Positions 36,301-48,300 of a stretch of DNA of 64,000 nucleotides are shown here, piece by piece. Below the pieces are notes generated by a model, which had not been told where the DNA came from, did not search any database, and saw nothing but the letters and a program-made list of their open reading frames with translations. The position numbers and the translations under genes are program-made. The stretch comes from Pyrocephalus nanus (Eukaryota; Chordata; Aves; Passeriformes; Tyrannidae), in the NCBI GenBank assembly GCA_038380795.1, contig CM076280.1, forward strand, positions 4,575,501 through 4,639,500, written 5' to 3'. The number at the start of each line of letters is the position of its first letter. Position 1 is the first letter of the stretch.

Positions 36301-39300
36301 GGACACTGCCCAATTGCTGGTGATGTTTTCCCACGTGCACTGCAAGCCTTGGGATTATAAACATCCAAAAATCATTAATGGTAATACTCCTTAAATACTC
36401 CCCTATTCATTCAAGCTTTGCAGTTTTCCTCTTTCCTTCCATTCTGCCTTTTTTTTTTTTTTTTTTCGGTGAGTTTTGGGCTCATTTTGCAGCTGGGAAA
36501 CTGAGTCACAGAGCAGTGATGTGACCAACTGCAGTGCAGCTGCTCAGAACCCAGGAAGGCAGGAGATCCCAGCCCGTCTGTAGATACAGGAAGGAGCAGC
36601 CCCAAAGTGCTGTGTGTCCCCTCTCTTGGCCGATCCCCCCACCCGGGCCACATTAAGCCCATGGTTAATTGTCATGTTCATTTAGTGCCTGAGGAGTGAG
36701 TTAGCTGAGACCAGTAGATGCCAGTCCTTGGGCCTTAGCCCTGGGGGACACTTGACCCATCTAAGGGGGAGGAGAGCTCTCCACTGGCCTCTCTGGGGGA
36801 AACTCAATCCCCTCTGCAGCCCACAAGGGGTTGACATCACTGTGTTAGCCCCACCACGGGAGGGAAGCGCCGTGATCGGAGGCACTGGGTCTTCCCTCAC
36901 AAGGAGAAAATGACAGCAGCTTGATTCGCTTTCTGGGCTCTTTGTTACCCACTGTGGGAGCGCAGCCCTGCTCCCTCTCCCTTTGCAGCAGATGGAATCC
37001 TGGCCAGATGTGGCTGGGTGGTGTCTGTGGGATGGGGACAGGGCTGGAATTGGTCTGCCCGGCTTTGGCCTGTGTGGAAGGGCAGCTGGGCTGCAAAAAG
37101 CCAGTGCATGAGGGAGCTGGGGCCACGAGGGCAGCGTATGTCACCACAGCAGCACAGGGCACGGGGCTCACAGTGGCAGTGATGGGCTTTCCCCACGCTC
37201 CACCTGGCACGTGGTGGATGTGGTTCCTTCCACCCACCTCTTACAGCAGCCTGTGCTGGCCTTCTGAGTCCACTTTGCTTTCTGTGCACGCTGGTTCCAT
37301 CAGATCATGATCATGTACAACCTCCACCCATCCTTCCTTGCTTTTTATACATCTGTTCATCTCAGTTGCCCCATGCAGCATCCTGTGGCACCTGTATGCC
37401 TGTTTGCACCACAGGAGGCAGAGGCAATGCCCAGCAACCCAAACCATTCCCAATTTCTCAATTTTCTAAACCAGTCTTTCCCTCTACCCAAAGCTTCTCT
37501 CCCATTGCATTGCACACAGCGCTGCAGCATCTTGAGGGTACAAATAGGGTGGGTGGTGGGAACTGAGGGCTTGGAAAACCAGCAAGAGGAACCAGAACCG
37601 TGGCAGAAGGTCCTTCCTTCTGCTTTCAGCTCTGTGGATGTTAGCAGGATTGAATTCAGCTCCATTAGCACAGGATTATCCAAGGGGGAGGGTAAAGGAT
37701 CAGGTACGAAGCTGCTGGCAGGTGCCACTCAGGAGCAATGGGAGTGCCCCACTGACCCAGTGATTAACTTGGCACAAGGTCACCTGGCTCTCCTACACTG
37801 TGGAGAGCAACTTGGGGCTGCATTCCCATTCCCTGGAGGCTGTCCAGCCCAAGGCTGTGCAGTTCTTGGGATTGAAGATGACCTTGACTGAGCACTCAGA
37901 GAAGCAGAGACTTCACCTTCCACCCCTTCCTCTAAGGGTGGTACTGTATTTTTAACATTGGGAGGGTCACAAAAGCAGTCAGTGCATCCTCTGTGAGGGA
38001 TTGCTCTCACTTGGAAACCTTCTTTCTTCTTCAGAGCCTGGTTCAGGGCTACCCAGCTCCTTTTGTTGGCTCTGGGTGCTCACACACATTCACACATAGG
38101 AGAGGTTTTGTAAATATTGATGCTTCTTACCAAGGCAATGTGAGATGCTCTTTTGAAGTGCCCTTCTTCCACTTATTGTCTGCTGGCCTTGGACACAGGA
38201 GGCAAATGCTTGAGTTTTTCTACTTTGTTTTAATTCTTGGGTTCAAACGCTCTTGAACTGTTTCCTTTACTCTCCCTGCTCCCGGACTGTTGACTGGTCT
38301 TGTTTATTTTCAAATCTAGAAAAGTTTCCTTTCTTTTCCCTCTGAAGTACAATAAACAGAAGGGGGGGGGGTGGGAAGAAGGCAAAACAAACAACAAACC
38401 CCTCACCATTTGTGACAGCAACAGCCTGGAAATCTCCAGCTGTCTGTCAAGAGCTCTGGGGGAATGTCTGACACTTCAGGGCCGCCCGCACCTTGCAGCC
38501 TCCCTCCCGAGGGATAAACAACATCCTCCCCCCTCTCCCGGCCGCTTCTGCACTCACACAGACGGGCCCTGTTGCGAGGCAGGTGGGGCAAGCAGGGCTT
38601 GACTAATAGTGGAAAATCCGAGAGCATCGGAAAGATAAACAGCCGCCGTCAGATAGTATAAAAGTCCTTTTTCTAGCACACGCCAGGTAAGCCTCAAATG
38701 ACAGAAACTGTAAAAACATGCCGAGGTTCCCCTGCACATGGATTAAATTGGCCCTCAGATAAACAGGGGAGGGGATGGCTTGTGCCTGGGGTCTTCCCAA
38801 ATGTTAATCCCTTCCTTCCCCAGGCCTCCATCCAACCCCAACCCCTCTCTTGAGGTGAGTGCCTGTGTGTTCATCTTGCCCAGCTGGACAGGGTAGTGCT
38901 CCATGCATGGGTGATAACCCAAAATGAGCATTGTGCCTGATGCCCTGCTGAATGGATAGGAGTCCAATCTCCAGGACCTTCATGGTATATTGAACCACCA
39001 TCTCCTCTGACTGCTCAAAGATTTAATCCACTCTTAAATCTAAGTGTCCATGTCTATGGCTGCCCTGGCTGTGTCATCATTAGGGAGCCTAGTCATCATT
39101 TTTGCCCAAAACTAGGCAGTCCAACTTTTTCTTCTAGAAAATCTGTAGACAGTGTTGGTAGAGAAATTATTGTAAAGCTCATAAAATGTAGCAGATGATG
39201 CTCTCCTGTCTGGGGGTTATTCTGAAAATGTGTAGTGGGAGGTGCTTTTATTTAAGATGGTGTTAAAATGTGTCTGAAAGTCCACCATACCATGGGCAGT

Positions 39301-42300
39301 GAAAGACACCAATGCTTTGCAGCACCAAAGAAATCCCTAAATGAATTCCTAACATGTCCCCCCTCTACCCAAGAGCAAGACAATGGACCTGTGCCTTTGC
39401 CTTTCCCTGCCACGTTCCCCCACCATGAGTGAAATATTGGACATGACATTTTAGGAGAACCTTAAATATTATTTTAATCTCAAATGCTCTGTTATTGCAA
39501 GTGTCAAGTCCAACACTTCTTGTAAATACCTGGAGGACAGCCAGGTCCTGAGAACACAAGAGGTGTTAGGAATTGAACTTCATTGGTTAAGTACAGGAGA
39601 GCCACGGGAGCCAGCACTCTGACTTTCTGTACACTGATTTCTTTGTCTTAACCTGCTGCTTTTTTTTCCTCTTCCCTCCAGAGCGTTGTCTGCACGGCAG
39701 GACTCAAGTGGTATCCTCACCCTTCCCTGATTCATTGTGTCAAAGGCTGTGAGGTGAGTTTGGCTCAGGTGGTCCATGCTGGCTCCTAAATCCTTCAGGA
39801 ACAGTCACAGCAGGCATGTGGGCTGTAAATGCTGGTTTTCAAGAGGGGCAAACAGGATTTTGCCCTGATTATCCAATCAAGCAGGCTGTGATTGCCTGCA
39901 TCAGTTCTGACACTCAGCAGTGGGACTGGTGGTTTTCCTAGAGCCGATGGTTGGGTGACTCTCACAGGAGTTACAATGATCGAGCAGCTCAAAAACATTG
40001 GTAGACCAAAAGGATTTCCCAGAATCTGGGAATTTCTGGGAAGCTGCAAAAACCTTCAGTTGTTTGTCCTTGATTTTGACATATTATTAGAGGGGCAATT
40101 CTTTCCAAGGGCAGTTAAGCTTTGGGCATTGGTGTGTGCAGAGAAACTTCAGGGAAACCAGACACAGAAATGAGACCACTGGGTGGACAGCACAGCTGGA
40201 CAGTGAGCAAACAGCACATCCCTCCCCTGAACCTCTATCTGAACCAGAAAAAAATAATCAGAAACACACAGTTACATTTCATCTGTGATACAATTTTATA
40301 GTCTTGCGTGTTACTTGAAGAAAGCAATTATTTTGAAGGATGATGTTTCTGCTGGCGGGAGTCTGAAAAGCCTGAGAAGACTTAAGATGCTTCCAGTGGT
40401 TAAACAGGATTGGAGCACCTCTGTCTGGATCATGGCACTCCTGTGGTTCCCATTGTGCCAGCCCTTGAGTATCTCACCCGTGCCAAGAAGCCAATCCTTG
40501 TGTTACCTCTGTAAAGTTGGGAAGCTCCAATCCCACTTTAGAGGTGGATAGCTCACAGGCAGAGGGATACAGAGGCTGCTTTGGTTCCAGGGACAGGCAG
40601 TGGCAGAGCTGTGTCTTCCCCCCTCATCTCCTGACTTTCTTGCTGCACTGACCGTGCTCTCAGCACCCAGTAATCCAGTTTTACAGACCCACTGAAATTA
40701 TTTGCCCAAAGTGGCAGTGCATGGGACTGAATTCCTAAATCTGACACAAAGCTCCAGACCACACTGCTGTGAGATGGGATTTGTCTTGAAGTGAAAGACA
40801 GGTTTCCTTCGCATACAAATGCTGGGCCCAAGAGGGTAATAACTCTCCAACAATGTAATAGTTTCTGTCTAGTTGTTCCCTAAATGAAAAGCATTCTGCT
40901 GTCAGTGCTCTGAATGTCATAAGCCCTCTCACACATCGCTTTCATGCAGGCTGGCTGGGAGCCCCCATTCTCCAAAGAGAGCTGAAATAACATCCAGAGA
41001 CCATTAAGAAATGCCATTCAGGTGCTGATGCACCACTGGGTATCCATTCTCCTGCTGTTTAAGGATAGTTGTTACTGAGGCAAACTTTGCAATGATGTAA
41101 TAATTTACCAGAAGCCATTATTACTGACATGCTTCTTCTCAGCATTTTCTTCCCTTCCATCACTGCTAATTGCCAGAGCCCTCTGCATCAATAGGAACTT
41201 TCTTCTTTTCAACATTCATTCATCAGTGTCACTGCATCACAATCTATCATCTTGGAAGGCTTTGCCCAGACAATTGATAATGGCCTCTAGCATCATTTTT
41301 AGAGCATGATGCTTCCAGGATCCACGGATGGGCCAGAGCTTGTTCTCTGGCATTAAGATTTCAGAAGAAATGCCATCTTCACCAAGCCTTTTTTTTTTTT
41401 TTTTTTTCTTCCCACGACTATGGAAACAGCGACTAATAAGCCAGTAGCTCAATCATACTGGGCCATTAAGCTGATACAGTCCCTAATGTGTGGACATCCT
41501 TAGCATTAGGGAGGGTTCCCTGAGCAGGAGGCTGTAAGTGGGGCATTATTTGACTCTTGGTGATCGCAGTGGGAACCCCGGCTGCTGCTGCAATGTGATT
41601 TTTTGTCGCTCCCTAGTGGCAGGAACAGAGGTTTAGGAGTCAGCCCCGTACTTCTCAGCACCTAACTTAGGTGTTTCAGTGGAAAATAAGTCCCTCTGGG
41701 CTGCCTGTGTAGTCCTTCAAAAATATCAGAGCACTAAGACGTGCAGGAAGAGCTATAGAGACCTCACCCCCCACAGCCAGGGTCTCCCCAAAGAGGATTT
41801 TGGACCCAGATCAGAATAGATGCTATTTGTCCTACTCTTCCCCTCCAAAGGACTGGCTTGCCTAGTCTGTGCCAGAGCAAACTCTTCCACGAGCTTCTTT
41901 TACTGATTTTCCAGCATTCATAGGTGTAGGGTACAGGCACAGGCATGGAAAATTAAAGTCAAGCTTTTCTCGACCAGCAGTCACAGCCAGGCAACACAAG
42001 GGAAACATGGAGAAGCCTACAAAATTTCCTGGGAGGTTGGGCAAAATTCATGGTTTTAAATATGACCATGCTGGCATCAAAATATCTCTTCATCTATTTA
42101 TAAATCATTCCCTTTTAACTCTTAGCATATTAATTAAATTGGAAGGGCGTTTGCAAGTCAAAGGCTTTGCCTGTATAAATAAGTCAATATCTGTGGAAAT
42201 AAGTGGAGTTAAGGCAGTTTAAAGGGACAAGAGCCTTATGCTGTAACTCTGATTTCCTTCTCAGCATTTGCCATGTTTGCATGGAACTAAACAAGTGTCA

Positions 42301-45300
42301 CACAACGAATCAGTCACCTCCTGGTAGTCCTGCTGTGGTTTGATATTGCCATTGCTGGATGGATTTCCTGTACCTGATAGAAATATTTAAATCTGCAACA
42401 CATCAGCAGTAAAAGTGTGCATTTGCACCACTCCAGAGAGTCCATTTCAACACTGATGAGCAACGGCCATGGCTCACCCTGGGGAGAGCACAGCGAGCTC
42501 TCATGGCTGGTTCTTCAGGTATCCATCATCAGGGAGACTCTGGTACTGCAGCTGCTGCAAAATCCTCCCAGGAAACCTCCACAAGACACTCCACCTGCTC
42601 TGCAATGATGCCTTCATGTAGGAAAGTCCCTGGTGTTTTCCTTAGTGAAGAATAAACAAATTTTCCAAAGAACAGATAAAGTGGGAATGGCCCCATGAGC
42701 CTGTGTGTAAGAAGGGTTACAGAGCTATGACTGGGCTCTCTGCTGAGCACCCATTTTTCTGAGCACTCATTGCTGCCTGGGATTCTCATAGGGGGCCTTT
42801 TTTACCATCAGGCACAGTTTTGACTTCCAAGAAGGACTTCTGTACTTGCTGACCACGAGGTGTAAATGTGTAAAGAAAGACCAGACTTCAAGCCTTTCCT
42901 TCAGAGTCGTGGTTGTTGTTCAGGTCCTGTGCAGCACATGGACCAGTGATCCCCTTGCACAGACTACTGACCACATTTTCTTTTTCGAGGTGATTTATGA
43001 ATTTTATTTCAGAGCTCTCCACAATGCCCCTCTGGATAATTGCCACTATCCCAGCTCTGAGCTGTGGAGTGGAGGAAGATTATGTGTCATGGCCAAGGTC
43101 ACACACAGTCACTGCTGGTTGGAGAAAAGGAGCACATGGTCCCTGTGCTGAGCTCAGACCACTTCCATTTTTTTCTTTGTGATTTGTTTTGTGCCCTCGT
43201 TGCTGACACGTGTTGCATAGCTGGAAGAACTGTGGTGAAAAGCACAGCTATTAAAAGCAAGCCTGTTTTGCTGTGATACATAACCTTCTTCTTATCCCAC
43301 ACAGTTCTGGAAGGTTAGCCTAAAATTATCAAAGGTGCCACAGTTTTAGATGCCTGGATGCTGTCTCTGGGCCTAGTCAAATTAATATTCCTGAAGCATC
43401 CTCTCATGTGGGATGTGAAAAGCCAACAAGGGCTCATTTCCTTTCCATCTACTGTCCTTTTTTTTTTTTTTCTATCTGCTTTGAAGGGAAAGGGGAAAAA
43501 TTAAATCTGTTTTTTTCAGTGCAGTTGGTAATGTTAAAAACTATATGGCTCCTTCAAGTCTTCATGTTTTCCTTCTGAAATAGTGTTATAGGTTTTAGAG
43601 TTATGGAATCATAGAATAGGTTGGGTTGGAAAGGTCCTTAAAGATTATCTTGTTACAACACTCCTGCCAGGGACACCATCCACTAGACCAGTTGCTCCAA
43701 GCCCTGTCCAACCTGGCCTTGAACACTTCCAGGGACTTCCAGGGGCAGCCACAGCTTCTCTGGGCAACCTGTGCCAGTGTCTTACCACCTTCACAGCCAA
43801 GGATTTCTTCCATGTATCTAACCTAAACTTCCTCTCTTTCAGTTTAAAACCATTCCTTGTCCTCTCACCACAGTTCCTGATGAACATTCCCTCTCTGACT
43901 TCCTTGTAGGCCCCTTTAGGCACTGGAAGGTGCTCTGAGGTCTCCAGACAACCTTTTCTTCTCCAGACTGAACAGCCCCAACCTTCCCAGCCTGTCTCCA
44001 CAGGGGAGGTGCTCATTTTATCCATGTCCATGGGGTCTCAGTCTTTTCCTGCTTTTTCCTTTTTCAGCCTTTCATGGGGGACAACTACTGTGACTCCATC
44101 AACAACCGAGCCTTCTGCAACTACGATGGTGGGGACTGCTGCGCCTCAACAGTCAAGACCAAAAAGGTAGGGATGCCCCTTTCTCTTTTCACCCATCCCT
44201 CCAGGAGGCTGTGGAGAAGGGCAGCAGGGCTGAGTGGAGATGGAAATATCTTCTGCACAGAGACCACATAGACAAGAACCTTGGGAAAGGAGACGAGTTA
44301 GTAACAGAGACCTATAAAATCATTATTTAATGTAGGGAGGATTCTTAGGAAAGTAAAATCCGCTGGTTTTTATCACACAGCAACAAGGGGGTGAAGTGGT
44401 AATTTCCTGGAAGCAGGATCCAAACAAATGAAAGAACGTCCTTACTGGCACAGTGTGTGTTTGAGTGATAGGATGCATTGCCACAGAGTATTATTAAGAA
44501 CAAAAATATATTTGAAGTCAGAAAAAGAATAGGCCTATTTGTGGAGGGTTGCTGTGTCAGTGGCCATTAAACATTGTGATCTGGATGCAGTTTCTGGTGC
44601 AGGAATATTTAAACCACTGACTGCCTGAGCCTGGGGAAGGGTCTCTCCACACATGCCCCTTTTTTATGCTTCTTTAGCACCCATTTCTGACCATGTTAGA
44701 GATGGTGACTGGAGTGATAGAACTTGTGGCTTGGAGCTGTACAGCATTTCATATGTTTCTAACCACTGGATTTGTTTCCAAAGAAAAGAAAGCAAATTTT
44801 TTTCTCTGCCATGTGAATATTTTACCTTATCTTCAAGTTTTTAGTGTAGAACAGAATGAAAATCCAGCTACGTTAAGTAAGTGATACATGTTAATAAACA
44901 ACCAAACTTGAGGGAGCCTGGGCTCAGCCTATGACACTGTCTGTGTCACCCAACTGAGGAAGAAGGTCCTCTGCAGGGAGCAGTTCCTTTATAAACCAAC
45001 TTTGGCTGGAGGATTCTTGCTCTTGGTTCAGCTTTGTGGGCTGTCTCTGGCCCATCTGGGAACACTGGGGAAGGGGGATGGACGTGTCTTGGCAAGGGGA
45101 AGGAGTGAATTTCTCCACTGGGGAATACACAGAGGAAGAGGTAGTTTTTTTGTCTGGTTGGTTGGTTGTTTTTTGTTTGTTTTTTTTTTCTTTTTACAAA
45201 TATTTAGCTATATTGCTTTTGAGAGAGTACCTGGGAATCATGTGCAGGGAAGCACAGGCAGGTGAGCTCCTCTGTTCCCCACGGGTGGAGTAGAGCATGG

Positions 45301-48300
45301 AGGGCCCACAAAAGGCTCCCTCCTCAAACAACTTCTGCAGAGATGATCGGGGTGACAGGCAGTGGCTCATCTTCAGTTGTCTCCAAGAGGAGATTCCTAT
45401 CTCTGGCTGATTTTCCACCTCCTGGGGAGGAGCAGCCCAACGGCAAGCACAGCTTGCTCACTGACCTCCCACCAGCCAGGAGGGCAGAGCTGGAAGTGCC
45501 CGGTAGCTCAGCATGGTGTAGGTCTTCTCCTCCCAAAACAGCCTGCCTGGGAAACTTTATCTCACTGCCTCAGGGCTTGAGAGCAGGCGATGAAAAATCC
45601 CAAGCAGTGGCAGAGAAGGGGAAGTGAGGTGCCTGGGAGGAGACCGACCCAAACCAGCCCCATCAAGGCAGGAGCTAAGGGCACAAAGTACTGCTGGGGT
45701 GGGGATGGAACTGGAACACAAGCGATGTGAGAGCTGAACTGGGGGGGGGAATGGGACAGGATTAAGGTTTGGGAGAAGAATTTATTGCTGAGCAGGGAGC
45801 TGAGGCAGAGTACGATCTGCACAGAGTCGTGAACACTTACCAGCCAGGCGACTCACGCTCAAAATATCTGCTGGCTTCACTGCCACCCAGAAATGAAGTG
45901 ACCTCCCACGGAGGGGAAGCACTTTGTAGCCCAGTGGGTTACTGGTTTCTGTGCTAAAACTGCCTGATGCAAAGGGCAAATGGTCAGAGACGGGCAGCTG
46001 GTCACACATCTGATGGATTTCCCTCATGGAGGGGGAGGTCCTGTAGCTTTTTGGAAGTAAGTTCTGCTTTCACAGACTTCACTGGGAGCTGGATCACTGT
46101 GACTGGGGGAATTAGACTCGCCCTAGCTGGTAATTTAGGAACACCCATCCTAGAGATCACAGGGCTGAGCTTCCCCAGCACACTGTCAGCTTCCAAAATC
46201 TCCTCTCTCCCAAAACACCAACAACACTGCAGGTGCTGAACGAGACACTCGGGGCGGGGGGGGGGGGGGGGGGAGAGCGAGAAAAAAACCACCACCTTCT
46301 CCTTGGACCTTCCACACTAAAAGCGAGATGCTAAGTCCCAGTTTATTACATTTATAGGGTAAAGGGGGGAACAATAACCCAGTCAGGGGGGCTGTGGGGT
46401 CAGAGCTGAAGAGGCAGCAGGCAGCACCTCGCTCCTGCAAAGCAGCCGCCGACACCTGCGGCAGCAGCCGTGGGGCCGTGGGGCTTGGCTCTGCGAGTTA
46501 TTTTCCCGTCTGAGGCCTTTGACTGAGACCAGATTTCAGGCAAGGCTGTTCAAATACAGCCCTCCCTTTGAAGAGGTTTATGAGTGGAGCGTTACAGGAG
46601 ATATTCCAAAGGGAAAAACAATGAAAGGTGAGAGAAAAGGGAGCTGAATAAAAATACTCCGCATACCAAATCCTTCCAGCACAGTTTGCCACCTACTTAA
46701 AAAGGCAGAGTTTTAAAATACACATCGGGTGTAAAAGCCAAAAACCTGGAGGAGACATAGGGAGGGGCAAGTCCAGCTCTGTTAATTCCAATACCAGATG
46801 AGGATGTATTTTCATACGGTTGTAGAAAGAGTGAGACACATGAAAGAGACTTGCTTTGCCCTTTTCTTTCAGGATTACATACTATGTGGCAGATGTGTCA
46901 GTCTTTTAAAGCCCCTGCAAGTTTACCCATAAATGTCCAACATTTATGCAACACCTGTTTTTCTCTCAGAATGTCACAGGACATTTTAAAAGCTTTAGAT
47001 TTATCATGTTTTCCCCGCTGCAGCCATCGCTGAGGTGACACATGGTTCACATTTAACAGAACATAGCAACTCGGCACATTATTTTAGGAAAGGGCTGAAG
47101 ATTAACATTGCACCATGTGAAGATTCAGGAGTTAACAGTCGAGTAAGAGTTGGCTTCAGATCTTTAGTGTCCGCAAACTGTCAAGACTTAAGTTTCACTG
47201 CAGTCCCTCTACCCTCCCAAGCGCACTTTCAGCTGCACACAGTGCTGTGAACAGGCTGCCTGAAAGCAAAACGCTTCAACCCACATTGCCTTTAATTCTG
47301 AGCCCTCTTCATGTGGGATTTTCCACGCTCCTGTTTTGTTGCCCTGAAAATGCACAAGGGACTTGCAGGCAGCAGTCGCTTATCCCATGTTTTCCCTCTG
47401 CATTAGCAGGGAATGACCTTGTGCGTTTTTCGGCAGCGAGCGGGGAAGGGAGCAGTGTGACTTATCTGACCAACCGCCGGCTAATCAGCGCTGCTGCTTA
47501 GATAGGAAATAATGAGTATTTGCCCTGCACCGTTCACAATCAGGCTGGAGAGCTTAAAAGGAATCATTAAAGACCTCTTTCGAATGCTGCAAAGCAGCGA
47601 AGAATAAATTCAGTCATATTCTGGGCGTAAATTCGTGGCAAGTGCAGCCAGCAAGCAGGGGGAAAAGAGACATTCATCAGCTTAATCATTTGTCGCGCAC
47701 TAATTGATCAGCGTCGCCCTGCAGCGGGCGGGACGTCAGGGCTGGCACAGGGATGAGTGCCACCCAAGGAAGCAGGGACAGGGGCAGGCTGTGTGGGGAG
47801 CAGGGGGCTGAGGGTGTTGGGGCAGAGGACGGGGCTGTGCCGCTCAGAGCTTGCCCTGTGCATGACCCAGGAGCAGCTTTGAGAGGCAGGAAGGCCATTG
47901 CCGGCCAACCTCCAAGGGAGAGAAAGCTTCTGTTGTGTATCTGGAGGGGATAAAGTCTTCCGTGAAGGACAAAGCAAAAATCCCATCTCCTTTTAATCTT
48001 CTTCCCCTCCTGACCCAGCACAGGTTGCCAGCTCCCTTCTGCCTGGCTGCTCTAGGAAGCTGCTTCTTGCTTTGTATTCTGCCGCAGATAAAAGAAGATA
48101 CAATTTTTTTTATTTTTTTTTTTTTAATGAAACATTACATCTGTGACGCTGCCAAAGTGCGAAAAATAAATAACCTGGGCATAACTGGCTGTCTCTGGGC
48201 TGTTGGCTGCCTGTGAGGAGCTCGTGGGATGTGCAGCATTACTGCGAGAGGCTCTGGCTGTTTCCTTCTGATTCATTTCAGGAAATCTTCTCCCCAGTCA

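Larger units (their letters stand above)
33187..39681 (+). other. PAPPA: PAPPA intron i (6.5 kb)
   Basis: GT-AG intron. Contents I can name are a (CAA)-rich microsatellite at 35732-35748, an A/T-rich stretch at about 35500-35700, a T18 run followed by a MIR-like fragment (36449-36575), and a CpG-bearing candidate conserved block (38480-38720). The long reverse open frame at 34576-35226 lacks any family signature. Confidence 0.92.
39754..44067 (+). other. PAPPA: PAPPA intron j (4.3 kb)
   Basis: GT-AG intron. It contains a possible MIR fragment (40675-40765), a T19 run (41389-41407), a T run near 43459-43471, and a CR1 copy (43606-44030) that ends just before the acceptor of exon k. Confidence 0.92.

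Noticed and set aside
38657..38663. TATAAAA as a promoter
   Set aside because: One TATA-like motif in intronic DNA is expected by chance. Kept only as part of a candidate block, not as a promoter call.
43645..44031. Reverse-strand open frame of 128 codons
   Set aside because: It lies wholly in the CR1 copy and reads degraded ORF2-end sequence; not a host gene.
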